Source of the DNA: Cryptomeria japonica
Taxonomy: Eukaryota; Streptophyta; Pinopsida; Cupressales; Cupressaceae
Assembly: GCF_030272615.1 (NCBI RefSeq)
Contig: NW_026729338.1
Span: forward strand, 31,403 to 95,402
DNA length: 64,000 nt
Direction of reading: 5' to 3'
Part shown: piece by piece, positions 1 through 11,159 of the stretch
Layout of the letters: every line of letters starts with the position of its first letter
Numbering within the stretch: position 1 is the first letter of the stretch
Program-made: the position numbers and the translations under genes
The notes under the pieces: generated by a model
Seen by the model: only the letters and a program-made list of their open reading frames with translations
Databases searched by the model: none
What the model was told of the DNA's origin: nothing

Positions 1-859
1 TCTTAGATATTGCATATGCTAGATATGAAGTCACAGTTTAAATTAAATAACATTAGCCAATTGATCTTGTAGCCTACCATTAATTAGAGTGACCCAATAA
101 AAATGATCCCTTAAAATATAAGGATCCGATTACAACCTTCTATTGACGTAGAAACCTTTATAAAGATTAAAATTTACTTTGTTTGGAAAAGTTCATTGGT
201 TAGATAATATATCCATATTTGTCATATAAGTTTTCACCCATAGAATTATTTAGGTGATTATCCATCTTTGAGTCTCATTAAATGTAAAAAATATCACATC
301 TATGAGAAGTTACATCTTCTTCCCAAATATTTTTGTGTGATTCCACTTTTTGGAAATCTCCATAACTCTGGCAAGAAACTATATGTTCAATCATTGCCTT
401 AATGTTGCCTATATTAGCACCCTTGCATTTTCTATATTAGCTCTTTACGATATTCCCTACTTCATCTTGTTGGTTTCTTCCCTTATATGTTTAACGGTTA
501 TCTTAATAATCTCCTCTACTAATGGTTCATTTTTGTCAAGATTTTTTCTTGAAGTTAATATTGTTGCAAATAACATGAAAAATGACATCCAAAAGAAGGT
601 TAGGGTTGCAATCAAAGAGAGATTTTATAGGATATTTTATAGAGTTGAAATTATTAGAACCAACAAAAAAATTACTTTACGGCCTAGAAGCAATCCAATT
701 AGGTTTGGGAGGATCGGAACAAAAGGTTTGGGAATTGAGGATTTCAAAGCGAGTTTTGTGCGTCGAAGATGGGATGAGGCATAAATAATGCAACCCATGT
801 TTTCAGGGGATATGAAAGTCTTATGGAGGGGCTAAGCAATGGCTGAGAGAAAGTGAGTG
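1..859. other. No recognisable gene upstream of the LINE remnant
   Basis: A 435-base open frame on plus (350-784) has no ATG at its start, a hydrophobic first half and a basic second half, and matches no family I know. It runs into the LINE ORF1 remnant and may be LINE 5' untranslated sequence or older mobile DNA. I make no functional call. Confidence 0.4.
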
Positions 860-2145
860 AGAAAGAATGGAGGCTAAGAAAGTTCAAAAAAAAATTAAGA
901 TGCCAAAGGTAAGTAATCCAATTGAAGATGACCGAGTCATCTCTTTTTTCCATGATAGTCAATCTTGGAATGGTTCAATTTCCATGTTGAAAGAAAGAGC
1001 TTGTTTCATTAAATGGGTGGGTATTGGCCAACATTTAGCAAGGTTAAAAAATAGTGTAAGGCTAATTGGAAATTTAAGTTTGATATCAAAACTATGTCAA
1101 ATGGCTTCTTTAAGGTAATAGCTAAAAATGGGTGTGCTAAAAGTTGGTTTTAAAAAATGGGCCCTTTTTAATGGGAGGCAGAGGAGTGTACATCAAGGAT
1201 TGGGAACCAAATTTCAACCTATTGTAGGCAAATATGGAGGAGATTCCCATTTGGATTAGGTTGTACAAGTTTCCCAAGGAATACTAGAATGATGACATTC
1301 TAAAAAAAATGAGAATAACTTAGGGTTTTTCATTAAGGCAAATGAAGTGATAGAGACTAAGGATTGTAGCATGTATTGCTGAAATTGTATTAGCTTGAAA
1401 CCTCATGGTAATTTGCCTAAATCAATGGACATAAGAACAAATACTAGATTTTGGCATCAACAGATTGAAGTGGAAGAAAATATGGAAAATTGTAAAAAAT
1501 GTTAGAGATATGGGCATGCAGAGGAGGAATATATTGTTGGTGACAAAGGGAAAGTAGTAGCTAAGGAATAATTAGCAAACAAACTACTACGACTTTTAGA
1601 AAGTGTTAGTGGGAAAATAAATGGTGAAAATAATATTAACCTAGTGGACAAGGAAAATGCAAGGGATGTGGCAAATGGAGCCAAATCCTAGAACGTCAAA
1701 GAAGGATTGGTCCCTAGCTAGGACCAAACAATGGTCACACCTTCTAGAGAGGATAGGGATAGAAGAAATTGCAAAGAATTTCAAGCATAGTTTGGGAAAG
1801 AGTATGAGTGGCTTATCAAAGAGTGTTGGGAAGAATATATCTTTCAACCAAGAGGGGGTTAACATAAATAAAAAGGATCACATCATACAAATATGCAATG
1901 ATAATGAAAAAATGGTATTTTTGATGGGTGAAGCAATTGCAAAATTGGAAAGAGTTATGGAAGTGATTGGTAATGGAGTTACAAGAAAAGGAAGGGAAGA
2001 TCGAGTTGACATAGCATGTCAAATAGATGTAGGTGCAATGAGTGGAGAAACTCAAAGGGAGATGAATGTAGAGCATTCAAGCAAACAGAAGGAGGAGTGG
2101 GGTTCAATGGAGGAGGAGGATGAGTGGGTATTGGTAGATGAATAA
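860..2145 (+). pseudogene. L1-type LINE ORF1 remnant (DUF4283-like plus zinc knuckle)
   Basis: Plant L1 ORF1 proteins bind RNA and carry a DUF4283-type domain followed by a CCHC zinc knuckle. Here an ATG at 867 opens a short frame. Broken frames around 1220-1340 read PIWIRLYKFPKEY and GFFIKANEVIETKD, typical of the end of DUF4283. A knuckle-like segment at about 1490-1520 reads CKKC, then a stop, then RYGHAEE. The longest open piece is 1657-2145, ending in a very acidic tail (EEEDEW). Several stops and shifts make this non-functional. It sits just ahead of a LINE endonuclease in the same orientation, which supports the call. The family is clear; exact limits are not. Confidence 0.72.
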
Positions 2146-2427
2146 TTTATTCTAGAAATTAGAACTATTGGTCAAATTGGGGCTAACTGGGAAACTTGGA
2201 ATGGAGGAAAAGAGATCTAGGGGAAGAAAGACTAATAAAATAAGATTGGAGATTTTAGGTTACACTAAAAGTTTAGAGAAAAAAATTGTAGGGAAGGGTG
2301 TTACCCTTCCTAATGAGCAATACAAATCCTTAGTTGGAATTTCAGGGGATGCAATACCCCTAACAAAAGGTGTCTGGTCAAGAGAGGTCTCAATCAAGCA
2401 CACCCATATTTGGTGTTATTACAAGAA

Positions 2428-3400
2428 ATGAAGCTTAGTAGTTGGGAAGTGAAAAACTTACTTGAATGTGGCATTTGTGGAAGGGCTCATTCGTAGAGGT
2501 TGTAGGGATATGGGTGGGTTGGATTTTTTATGGAACCTAGTCACTATTGGTCTAAAAAATTGGCTTGCTTCTAAATGTTCAAAAATTGTCAAAATTCATT
2601 ATTTTAGCCTCAATTGCGATTTCTTTGTGATGAACATTTATGGTCCATTGCAAGATAGAAAGAAAGTTGAGGTGTGGCACTATATTTTTGAAGTGTTGAA
2701 GTGAGTAGAGGATTCATTAGTTATTTTAGGGGGTGATTTCAATGATACTCTTGAGATAGCTGATAAATTGGGGGCACAATTGGAGTTAGGTGGTTCTTAG
2801 AAAGCCTTCCAAAACTATGTTACAAGAAATGGTGTATGGGAGATTAAGATAAAAATTGGTTCTTACACATGGTTGAATAGAAGATGGGGTGTGTCTCATA
2901 TTGCAAAAAAGATAGATAGACTCTTTGTGGGAGGTGAATGGGAAACTAAACTGTATTTGAGGCTTTGATCCTTCCATTGATAGCGTCAAAACATTTTTTG
3001 ATGTAGTTACTGATTCAGATGGATTAGGTTCTAGCTCGATGTCCCTTCAAATTTGAGAAAATGTGGTTGAGTGATAGAAATGTTAAAGACTTAATTGTTC
3101 AATGGCAGAATGAAGCACCACCAATAGAAGGCAAGAAAGCCTTTGTTTTCTTCAAAATGCTTCAATATATTAAGGGTAAATTGAATGAGTGGAACAAACC
3201 AAAGTTTGGAAATATTTTTTGAATGAGAATTGAAAGTGGAAGAGGAGCTGAAATTAATTCAAGAAAGAATTATGAGTGAAGAATGACAGAAGAGATATAC
3301 CAAGAGGAAAAAGATCTAAAATCAAAATATCCTAAAATTCTTGCTCATGAAGAAATTTATTAGAGGAAAAAATCAAGGGAATGTTGATTGAAAGAGGGAG
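2428..3400 (+). pseudogene. L1-type LINE ORF2 remnant, endonuclease part only
   Basis: An ATG at 2428 begins MKLSSWEVKN, close to the usual start of plant LINE ORF2 (an APE-type endonuclease that nicks the target). Frames with stops then read MNIYGP near 2630, ILGGDFN near 2730, and YTWLNRRWG then KIDRLF between about 2865 and 2930, in the family order. A segment near 3340-3400 reads EEIY, stop, RKKSREC, stop, LKEGD, which in intact LINEs lies between endonuclease and reverse transcriptase. No reverse transcriptase follows: at about 3400 the sequence passes into a Copia pol fragment. The element is therefore cut off in the middle of ORF2. Confidence 0.82.
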
Positions 3401-3622
3401 ATGTTATTGTTGTCGCTGAAGAAGTGCAAGAACCTAAAAATCAGAACAATCAGAAGACTCCAAGGTAAGTAAGCTTGAATCATTCTGAAAAATTAGATAA
3501 TTGGTGATAAGAATAAAGGTTTCATGACTAGAAGAAGGTTAGTTGTAGAGAAGTATGTTTGATTTCTACAGTTGAACCTAAAGATGTTGTTGAAGCTTGT
3601 AAAGATGAAAGTTGGATGAGAG
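3401..3622 (+). pseudogene. Copia element A: short pol piece before the reverse transcriptase
   Basis: A frame with stops reads VIVVAEEVQEPKNQ, and later STVEPKDVVEACKDESW. In Copia polyproteins this is the linker just before the reverse transcriptase, whose usual continuation is W[10 protein letters not shown]. That continuation is found at 4821, on the other side of the solo LTR at 3623-4820. The two pieces are therefore one broken Copia element. The left edge abuts the LINE fragment directly, with no LTR in between. Confidence 0.8.
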
Positions 3623-4820
3623 AGTTGGAATGATTTGATGCCGGGAGAAAACTGAGAGGGGGGGTGAATCAGTTTTCTCACAAGTACAACAATGAATGCA
3701 AATTATAAGATTAATAATGGAGCACAATACAGTGAAATATAAAGAATGAAAGAAAAATACACATGACACCAATAGTTTGACTTAAAAACCCGGTAAAGGG
3801 AAAAACCACAGTGGGAAACCCTACCCACAATCAGATAATACTTCTACACCAGTATGTGAAATAATTATAATATGGGTTGCACTTACAATTAGGCCAACAA
3901 CCTAGAGCTCACTGCTCATCACAAAAGAGAAGTCTCACTGACTTACAAAACATCGGACTACAATCTGGAGAAAATGAACTGTGAAAGTAGCATCCACTAA
4001 TGCTTGATACAGTTTCGGTTAAGCACAGATGTCTGCCCTGCAATACCAAATCCTTATGATCCCTTTGCTGAAAGATATGACTTTATTCACACATAAACCT
4101 TTCTCTCATAATGCAGACATAACCATCGATCCCAAAGACCATACCTAATTACATGAATAATTTACCTATAGATATAGATCATCAACCTTAATGATAAGGT
4201 CGGCTAAACCCTAAACCCAAAAACCATAATTACAAAATTACATCACACGGTACCACCAAACCAATATTATGATGCACATTAAATATCATGGACCTAATTC
4301 AAATATCCAAACAATTATATCTACCGAAAATTCTACTAAGACCAAAATCCAACATGTTTCACCAACTGGTAGAAACCCTTAGTGCAATAACACAGAGAGT
4401 CTAACCAGATCCAAATAGGACCATCATAACAACACGCTAGCTAATGCAAAATCACCAAGAACTTAGGATACAATCAAGAAGCACCTTCATCATGATAGAA
4501 ACCGATTCCATAAGCCGGACCAAAATCATATAACCAAAACATCAAATATCGCTAACCGGTAAACTAACCGGTACCAAGAAATATCAACCAGGAGCATAAG
4601 CGATAGTTATCAGAGCACCAAAACATGAACCAACATAATATAACAAGCATATAACCATCTTGAATAAGCATCCAAAACCGAATCCAAGGATCTGATTATA
4701 TCGGATTAGAATCGAAGCCAAAACCAAGACACCAAGTCTAATCGGGATAGAAAATCTTATCCAACCGGGATAGTGTTGACATCAATGATAATACTTAACC
4801 AAATCCAGCATATGCCAATA
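3623..4820 (-). mobile_element. Solo Copia LTR inserted in Copia A
   Basis: This is about 1198 bp of LTR-type sequence in minus orientation. Read on minus it starts TATTGGCATATG (the family form is TGTTGGCATATG, seen at 21280) and ends after the GATTCACCCCCCCTCTCAGT block found at the ends of the other Copia LTRs here. GAGAG occurs at 3618-3622 and again at 4821-4825, a 5-bp target duplication; because the left side reads GAGAGAG, its phase is uncertain by 2 bp. Removing the insert and one GAGAG restores the Copia pol phase across the site. There is no internal region and no second LTR, so it is a solo LTR left by recombination. Confidence 0.88.
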
Positions 4821-6313
4821 GAGAGCTATGGAAGAAGAACTAGATCAGATTGAAAAGAATAACACTTGGGAACTAGTGCCTAGACCTAAGGATGAGAATG
4901 TTATTGGTACTAAATGGGTATTCAAGAACAAATTGAGTGAAGCCAGTGAAGTCAGAAATAAAGCCAGACTAGTTTGCAAAGGATATTCTCAAAAAGAAGG
5001 AATTGATTATGAGGATATTTTTGCCCTGGTTGCCAGACTTGAAGCTATAAGACTTTTTCTTTCTTATGTTACTTATAAATATTTCAAGGTATATCAGATG
5101 GATGTCAAATCTACCTTTTTGAATGGTGAGCTAGAGGAAGAAGTCTACATTGAGAAACCGGATGGATTTTCATTATCAAATGATGGGGACATGGTATGTA
5201 AGTTGAAGAAATTTCTCTATGGATTGAAACAAGCCCCTATAGCCCGGTATGCCAGATTAGATAAGTATTTGTTGAAATTGGGATTTACTAAAGATGTTGT
5301 TGGCAATAATGTATATTTTAAGATAGAAAATGATAACATCCTAATTGTTGAAGTCTTCGTTGATGATATTATCTTTGGTGGTGATGATGACTTGAGAATG
5401 AAGTTTATTAGTGATATGAAGAAATAATTTGAGATGTCTATGATTGGTGAGATAAAAAAATTCTTAGGTTTGCAAATTGCACAGATTGAAAAAGGTATAT
5501 TTATATCTCAAACTAAGTATGTGAATGAATTGCTGAAGAAGTTTGGGTTAGATGACTCCAAACTAGTTGGAACTCCTATTGTAACTGGTTGTAAATTGTA
5601 AGAATGATGAATCTCCTAAATCTAATCAGAGTTTATACAGATCTATGGTTGGTGGGCTGCTATATCTTACTCAGACTAGACCAGACATTATGCATGTTGT
5701 GTGCATGGCTTCTAGATATCAAGCTAATATGAAGGAGAGTCATGTCACTATTGTTAAGAAAATATTCAGATACCTGAAGGGAACTGTAGATTATGGTTTA
5801 TGGTATTCGAGGAATGATGATTTCATGCTATGTTCTTACACTGATGCTAATTGGGTTGGTGATGTTGATGACCAAAAAAGAACTACTAGTGGAGCATTCT
5901 TTTTGGGTAAGAAATTGGTATCAAAGGCTAGTAAGAAACAAGATTCAGTGTCCTTATCTACTGTTGAAGATGATTACATTGTTGCTGGTAGTAATTGCAC
6001 TCGGGTAGTTTGGATGAAGAAAATGTTGAAGGATATCAGAGCTATCTATTATGAGCCTACTATTATATATTGTGATAATTTCAGTGCTATTAACATGTCA
6101 AAGAATCTAGTGCAACATTTAAAGACTAAGCATGTGTCAATCAAATAACATTAGTTGAGAGAGAAAGTCAGTGAAGAGAAAGTGAAGCTAGAGTATGTAT
6201 CTACAAAGGAACAAATTGTTGATATTTTCACTAAGCCTTTTCCTACATGTACATTTATTTATTTGAGAGACAAGTTAGGGGTATATACCCCTCCTGGTGA
6301 GAATGAGATGCAT
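4821..6313 (+). pseudogene. Copia element A: reverse transcriptase and RNase H
   Basis: This region would encode the reverse transcriptase and RNase H of a Ty1/Copia polyprotein. An open piece at 4828-5427 starts [14 protein letters not shown] and contains [26 protein letters not shown] and the catalytic FVDD box. A stop at 5425-5427 and a frameshift between about 5600 and 5640 break it. The second piece (5645-6148) carries the RNase H part: TRPDIMHV, RYLKGTVDYGLW, TDANWVGDVDDQKRTTSG, YCDNFSAI and TKHVSIK, with STKEQIVDIFTKPF after a further stop. A polypurine tract and LTR follow on the same strand. FVDD is intact, but the frame is not usable. Confidence 0.93.
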
Positions 6314-6610
6314 TGAGTTGTATCAATCCATAGGACTTCACAGTCTTATCCTTGTATCCAGATTGGTGAGTTGGTGTTGCTCCTCTGTTGGAGTAGTCTG
6401 TGTTTTGGGGAGACAAATTCATGTTTCATATTCTAAATGGGGAGAGTAAGTTTGGTTTTCTGTTTTGAGATCTTTGACATTGTTTTCAAAGGAGTAGAGA
6501 GATCATGTGAAAATTTGATTTATATATCCCGATCTTAGGGGGAGTTTGTTGGAAATATCTTCTTTCTTTGGATTGATTGTTTTTTTCATTCATATGTTGT
6601 CATCAATGCC

Positions 6611-6622
6611 AAAGGGGGAGAT
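6611..6622 (+). other. Polypurine tract of Copia A
   Basis: AAAGGGGGAGAT lies directly before TGTTGG, the LTR start. The same 12 bases precede the LTR of element B at 21268. Polypurine tracts prime plus-strand DNA synthesis in LTR retrotransposons. Confidence 0.9.
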
Positions 6623-7872
6623 TGTTGGATATTGTTGGTCATTATTGCTGCTAGGATATGTTGTTGTCATTGATGTCAACATATTCCTATGTATTGATTT
6701 GGTGCATGTATGATTGGGAGATCTTATGATCCGATTTTGCAATGTTGTTCTACTGATCACTATTTTATAGAGTTCGGTATTTCCTCTAGTATATTCCGGT
6801 GTGATTAGATCTTGTGCTAAGACTTTGGGATATTGCTTGAGATGGTCTTGTGTATATTCACTTCATATGGTTCATGATTTGGTGCTCTTCAAGTTATCTT
6901 TCTTCGTGCCAATTGTTGATTGGTTGTGTTCTTGACCTTTCAAATGTTGAGCGATGAAGATTTGACAAGTGGTGTTGGTACAGTTGTTCTTGATGATTCT
7001 AACGCATTTGTTGGTGTTTCCTAGTCATATCCTATTTGTTTTAATGATCCATATTGATCATTGTGTGAGTTTTCAGTGGATTATATCAATCGGTGATGAT
7101 TTTCATGCTATGTGGTCTTTCTGGTGGTGTAGCCTGTTGCGATTGATCTTGGCATGATTTTTGGTGAAGTTGAGTATTTGGGAATTTGATTTAGGTCCAT
7201 GTTATGTCATATGAACCATTATATTGGTTTGGTGGTCGATCTTTGTATTGTGTGATGTAATTTTATAATTGAGAGTTAAGGGTTTATCTGACCTTGTTAT
7301 CAAGGTTGATGAATTGTATATATAGGTGATATATTCATGTAATTTAGGTGTCGATGGCATGTCTACATTATCAGAAAGTGGTGTATGTGTGAACAAGAGA
7401 CTTATCCTTGAATGAAGTGTTGGGGAGAGATTGGTATTGCAGAGTAGACAAATATGCTTAATTGGAACTATAATCAGGCATTTGGAGATGTTATTCTTTC
7501 AGTTCATTTCTTCCGGCTTGTAGTCTGAATCTTACTGTAAATTAGTGAGACTTTCCTGAGGTTGTAGCCTTCTAGGCCATCCTATTTGAGCAGTGAGCTC
7601 TAGACAGTGTGTCTAAATGTTCGTGCATTCCCCATTGTAATATTTTCACACACTACTACAGAGTATCATCTTACTGTGGGTAGGTTCCCACCATTGTTTT
7701 TCCCTTAACCGAGTTTTCCATGTCAAAAATATTGGTGTTATGTGTTGTGCTTTCAATTTTCTTATCTTTCTTATTACTGCAATTTATCAAATTTATTTTT
7801 GTAGTTAAATTTATTGATCTAGTGAAGATTGATTCACCCCCTCTCAGTCTTCCTTATTAGTTGCTGCTAAAA
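6623..7872 (+). mobile_element. Copia A LTR, flanked by a 3' end and a 5' end
   Basis: About 1.25 kb. It begins TGTTGG after the polypurine tract, has the internal block TTGTTGTCATTGATGTCAAC near its start, and shows GATTCACCCCCTCTCAGT near its end. It shares long stretches with the reverse complement of the solo LTR 3623-4820 (for example the block around GTGTGATGTAATTTT), so both belong to one family. RNase H lies to its left and a primer-binding-like site plus gag to its right. It is therefore both the 3' LTR of one unit and the 5' LTR of the next, as in a head-to-tail array. Confidence 0.87.
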
Positions 7873-7874
7873 AT

Positions 7875-7887
7875 TTGCATCAAAGCC
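7875..7887 (+). other. Decayed primer-binding site (initiator Met tRNA type)
   Basis: TTGCATCAAAGCC matches the usual Copia site TGGTATCAGAGCC at 10 of 13 positions and lies right after the LTR and ahead of gag. Element C has the first 12 bases intact at 15524-15535 on minus. Confidence 0.6.
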
Positions 7888-7928
7888 AAACCCTTTGGTA
7901 AAATCCTAATAGCTTGAGGAGATTCGGG

Positions 7929-9046
7929 ATGGCAGCTCAAGGTGTTATCTTTAAGAAGGAAAAACTGAAGTTTTATGGAAGTAACTATACTATATGGAAG
8001 AATTGGATGGAAGTCCACTTGAAGTATCATAGAGAAGATTACTGGAAGATTACAAAGAATGCCTATATTGTTCCTCCAAATGGACCTACTATTCTTGATG
8101 AGATCAAGGAAACTGAACATAATATTAGAGCAAAGGAAGCATTGCTTAGTGCCCTGACTGATTTTGAGATGATAAATATAATGGGACTTCAGACCGCACA
8201 TGAGATCTGGGAGAAGCTTGAGATCTTATATGAAGGTGATAAACAAGTGAAAGTTGCTAAGTTATAGAGTTTGAAAGGAAAATATGAGATGTTGAAGATG
8301 GGAAATGATGAGAAGAACTCTTATTATGTTGTTGATGAAGGTGTGACAGATGAAGAATCAAAAGGAGATGAATTTTTGTTTATTGTCATTAAAGAATTAG
8401 ACTTGTACCTGTTGATTCCACAAGTTGCACTATTGAGGAGAAAGCTTTAGTTTCTAAAGTTGAAGTGAAAGATGAATGGGTGATTGACAACGGTTGTTCA
8501 CATCATATGACCGGTGATAAAAGAAAATTTTTGAGCATGGAAAGGTATGATGGTGGAATAGTTAGATTTGGAGATGACAAAGCCTGTGTAATCCATGGGA
8601 GAGGTTATATTACTTTTGATGGTAAGCATAACATTGATGATGTCTTGTATGTTGAAGGTTTGAAACATAATCTTTTGAGTGTTGGATAGATGGTTGATAA
8701 AGGTTATGATCTACAATTCAAGGATAGAAAATGCAAGATCCTAAATGCCTCTAGTATAGAGATTACATCTGGAACTAAGACAGAAGGTAACTTTTTTCAT
8801 TTTAAAACATCGATGACAAAATTTGTTTTATTTCTTAGATTAATGAGAGTTGTGGCAGAGGAGAATGTATCATGTTAACTTTGATTCAATGATTAGGATT
8901 TTTTCTACACAAGATGTTAGAGATCTGCCTAAGATTATTAAGCCTGCTAATCTGGTATGTAAGGAATGTCAGTTGGGTAAGAAAAAAGGATTTGATATAT
9001 GTCTTAGACAAGGTTACACATTATTGAAACCAAAGAAAAACTCTTA
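7929..9046 (+). pseudogene. Copia gag, protease and pre-integrase remnant, cut short
   Basis: The gag part starts at ATG 7929 (MAAQGVIFKKEKLKFYGSNY) and continues in UBN2/Copia-gag style (YTIWKNWMEVHLK, ALTDFEMINIMG, EIWEKLEILYEGD) to a stop at 8265-8267. The rest of gag and its zinc knuckle are missing. Protease follows at 8465-8689, with WVIDNGCSHHMTG, the DxG active-site region (Asn as the middle residue), and ends GLKHNLLSVG. A pre-integrase segment at about 8850-9046 has YHVNFDSM and LVCKECQLGK; the first His region is disturbed. It stops at about 9046, where unrelated Gypsy-type sequence begins, so integrase core and RT are absent. Confidence 0.88.
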
Positions 9047-9832
9047 AATGAGATGTTCCCCAAACCAAACATTTACCCCTTGGCATTTACACATTCGTCT
9101 CTTGGCATTTTCATTTGCATTTGCATTATATGTCTTAAATAGGTTGAAGAATGCTCAAAACCAGAGGAAACAAACTCTTATATGGGGTGTTATAGACTTG
9201 AAACTAGACATCACTTGCACACACACACGAGGATGAGTGGAACTACTGAAACATGGCTAGACTATTCCTACTATCCTCCTCAACATGGATCACCTAGAAA
9301 AGCATATCTAGGGGCAAGTATCCATGTCCTTTATCATCATTCTTCTCATGGATCACCTCAAAAAACACATCTAGCGTGTATTTGTAGTCTCTCTTTCCTT
9401 GTTCTCATGAACTCATAGCTTTTCTATTGGTGGTTCATGAATAATTTGTTCTTTTCTCTTTTATGTGATCGCTTGTGTTCTTGAGATGGTAATTTTTTAA
9501 GAATAATATTAGTGGTTAAGAAATTTTGATGTCAAGGTCCCTTCAACTAGTTGACTTGAGGTCTTGTCTTTTGTCTTTATCTTTTGTGTTTTGTTTCTTT
9601 TTCTTTTGTTTGTCTTTTTGTCTTTGTTTGTCTTTCTTTTTTCATGTTTTATCCCTTGCATATGTTTGAGTGAGTTAAGATCCTAATATTGGGGGCTTGA
9701 TCCCTCAAAATTAGTGATGTCTTATACTCCTTGTTATCATGTTCCTCATTTCTCCTTTTCTTCATCTCCCTTTCATCTACTTTACCATGAGTATTTGCAT
9801 AGGCTCATACTCTAGCTAAATTGGGGACTAAA
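9047..9832 (+). other. Non-coding 3' region of a Gypsy-type element
   Basis: No gene is recognisable. It contains a T/G-rich run (about 9545-9640) and ends CTCATACTCTAGCTAAATTGGGGACTAAA just before an LTR start. The region before the related LTR at 29251 ends in a similar way (CTCATACTCCCACTAAAGGGG). I read it as untranslated sequence ahead of the 3' LTR, with the polypurine tract in the last 20 bases. Confidence 0.5.
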
Positions 9833-10960
9833 TGTAGTTTCCTAAATTATACTCCCTTACAGTTCGGTCAACATTTAGGCCCTCATCTTAGCATTCATGT
9901 CCCAAAGATAGACTAACTAATTCTACCCATACCATTCAAATCTAGCCTCATTTCCACTTTTCACATCACATGGCCCCTTGGTTATGACCCTAAAATGGGG
10001 TAGGATCAAGGAATGGCGCCATGGTCCTCATTAGGACCAGGGTGTGGTGCCTTGGTACTCTAAAATAGGACCTTAATTTTTCCCCTCTCAATGGTCACAA
10101 TGAGCTATCGGGATTGTGATATCCATGTCATCCTATGTCAAAAAATTATAGTTTTTTTCAACAGGCAAGTATAGAAGGAGGTTTATACCTCTCATTTGAT
10201 CATAATGCAGGATAAAAAGAGAATCATAAGTCACCCATTTCAAGCAATCTATCATTCAAGCATTGAATAATTCATCATCAAGTATTTCTAGAGATCTTCA
10301 AGGGTGCATATTATTCATTTATCCATTCTAGAGCAACATTACATCATTCATATATGCAAGAATGTTTGTGTGTGATTAGGGTTTTGTCATGTTCATGTCG
10401 TTTCATACAATATATGTGGTTACATTCAAGAAGAAAAGTATCATTATCAGTCACTGTAGATCTAAGGTATATGTTTCCATTATCTATTTCAGTATTTGCA
10501 ATATTTCATTCAAGGTTAATTCCTAAACCAGGGTTTGACTTAGGCAAACCCCTATTCTCAACCTATTTCCTTTTCTTTCTATGCATAGGAAATTGGTACG
10601 GAGCTGCGATCTTCAGAATAAGCATTATGTACAGTGATGAATCAATCCCCCTTTGGAGTGTGAAAAGTTTGGAGGACCAGGGCATAGGCGAAATGGTCCC
10701 AACATTTTAAGAGCTCTTTTCGAGAGTAGGTCTAAATCTACTTACTTTGCTAAGATCTTGGTTTGTGTCTCAATCCTGCAATTGTAGCTTATTGTTTATG
10801 CATTTCTACTTTAATTTCTAATACTTTTACCCTACTTTTAGCAAATTCAATAATTCAATTCAAATCAAGGGAAAGAAGAGGAACATCCAATACCCCTATA
10901 ATCTTATCAAAATCTAAATCTACTAGCCAAAACAATAGCCATAAGCACTTAAGTGGCATA
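9833..10960 (+). mobile_element. Gypsy-type LTR copy G1
   Basis: It starts TGTAGTTTCCTAAATT. It shares the block GGTTTGACTTAGG...GATCTTCAGAATAAGCATTAT and the block GCTTATTGTTTATGCATTTCTACTT with the LTR at 29251-30411, and a more diverged version with G2. The right edge is uncertain. Open frames inside it (such as 10354-10710) are chance frames in LTR sequence. Confidence 0.6.
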
Positions 10961-11159
10961 TGAAGAAGACCAAAACAATTATTAAAAATTGATGCATTAT
11001 TTAGGAGCTTAAGTTGTGAAAAGGTATATATAGTGACTATCGGTACCCCTCCCCTAATACTATTTATATTATTATATCCTTTTTTTAATAAGTGCTACCA
11101 GAGGGGGTAGCTCCCTTTATTAATATTTTAAAATGTTACATTTTCTTTGAAATGGTATT
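10961..11159. other. Spacer between the two Gypsy-type LTR copies
   Basis: AT-rich sequence with a TATATATAG stretch and a short inverted motif (GCTACC..GGGGTAGC). No gene is seen. It may be the end of G1. Confidence 0.4.

Noticed and set aside
350-784. Open frame with a hydrophobic first half as a small membrane protein gene
   Set aside because: It has no ATG start, no recognisable family, and sits in mobile-element sequence that is duplicated as a whole.
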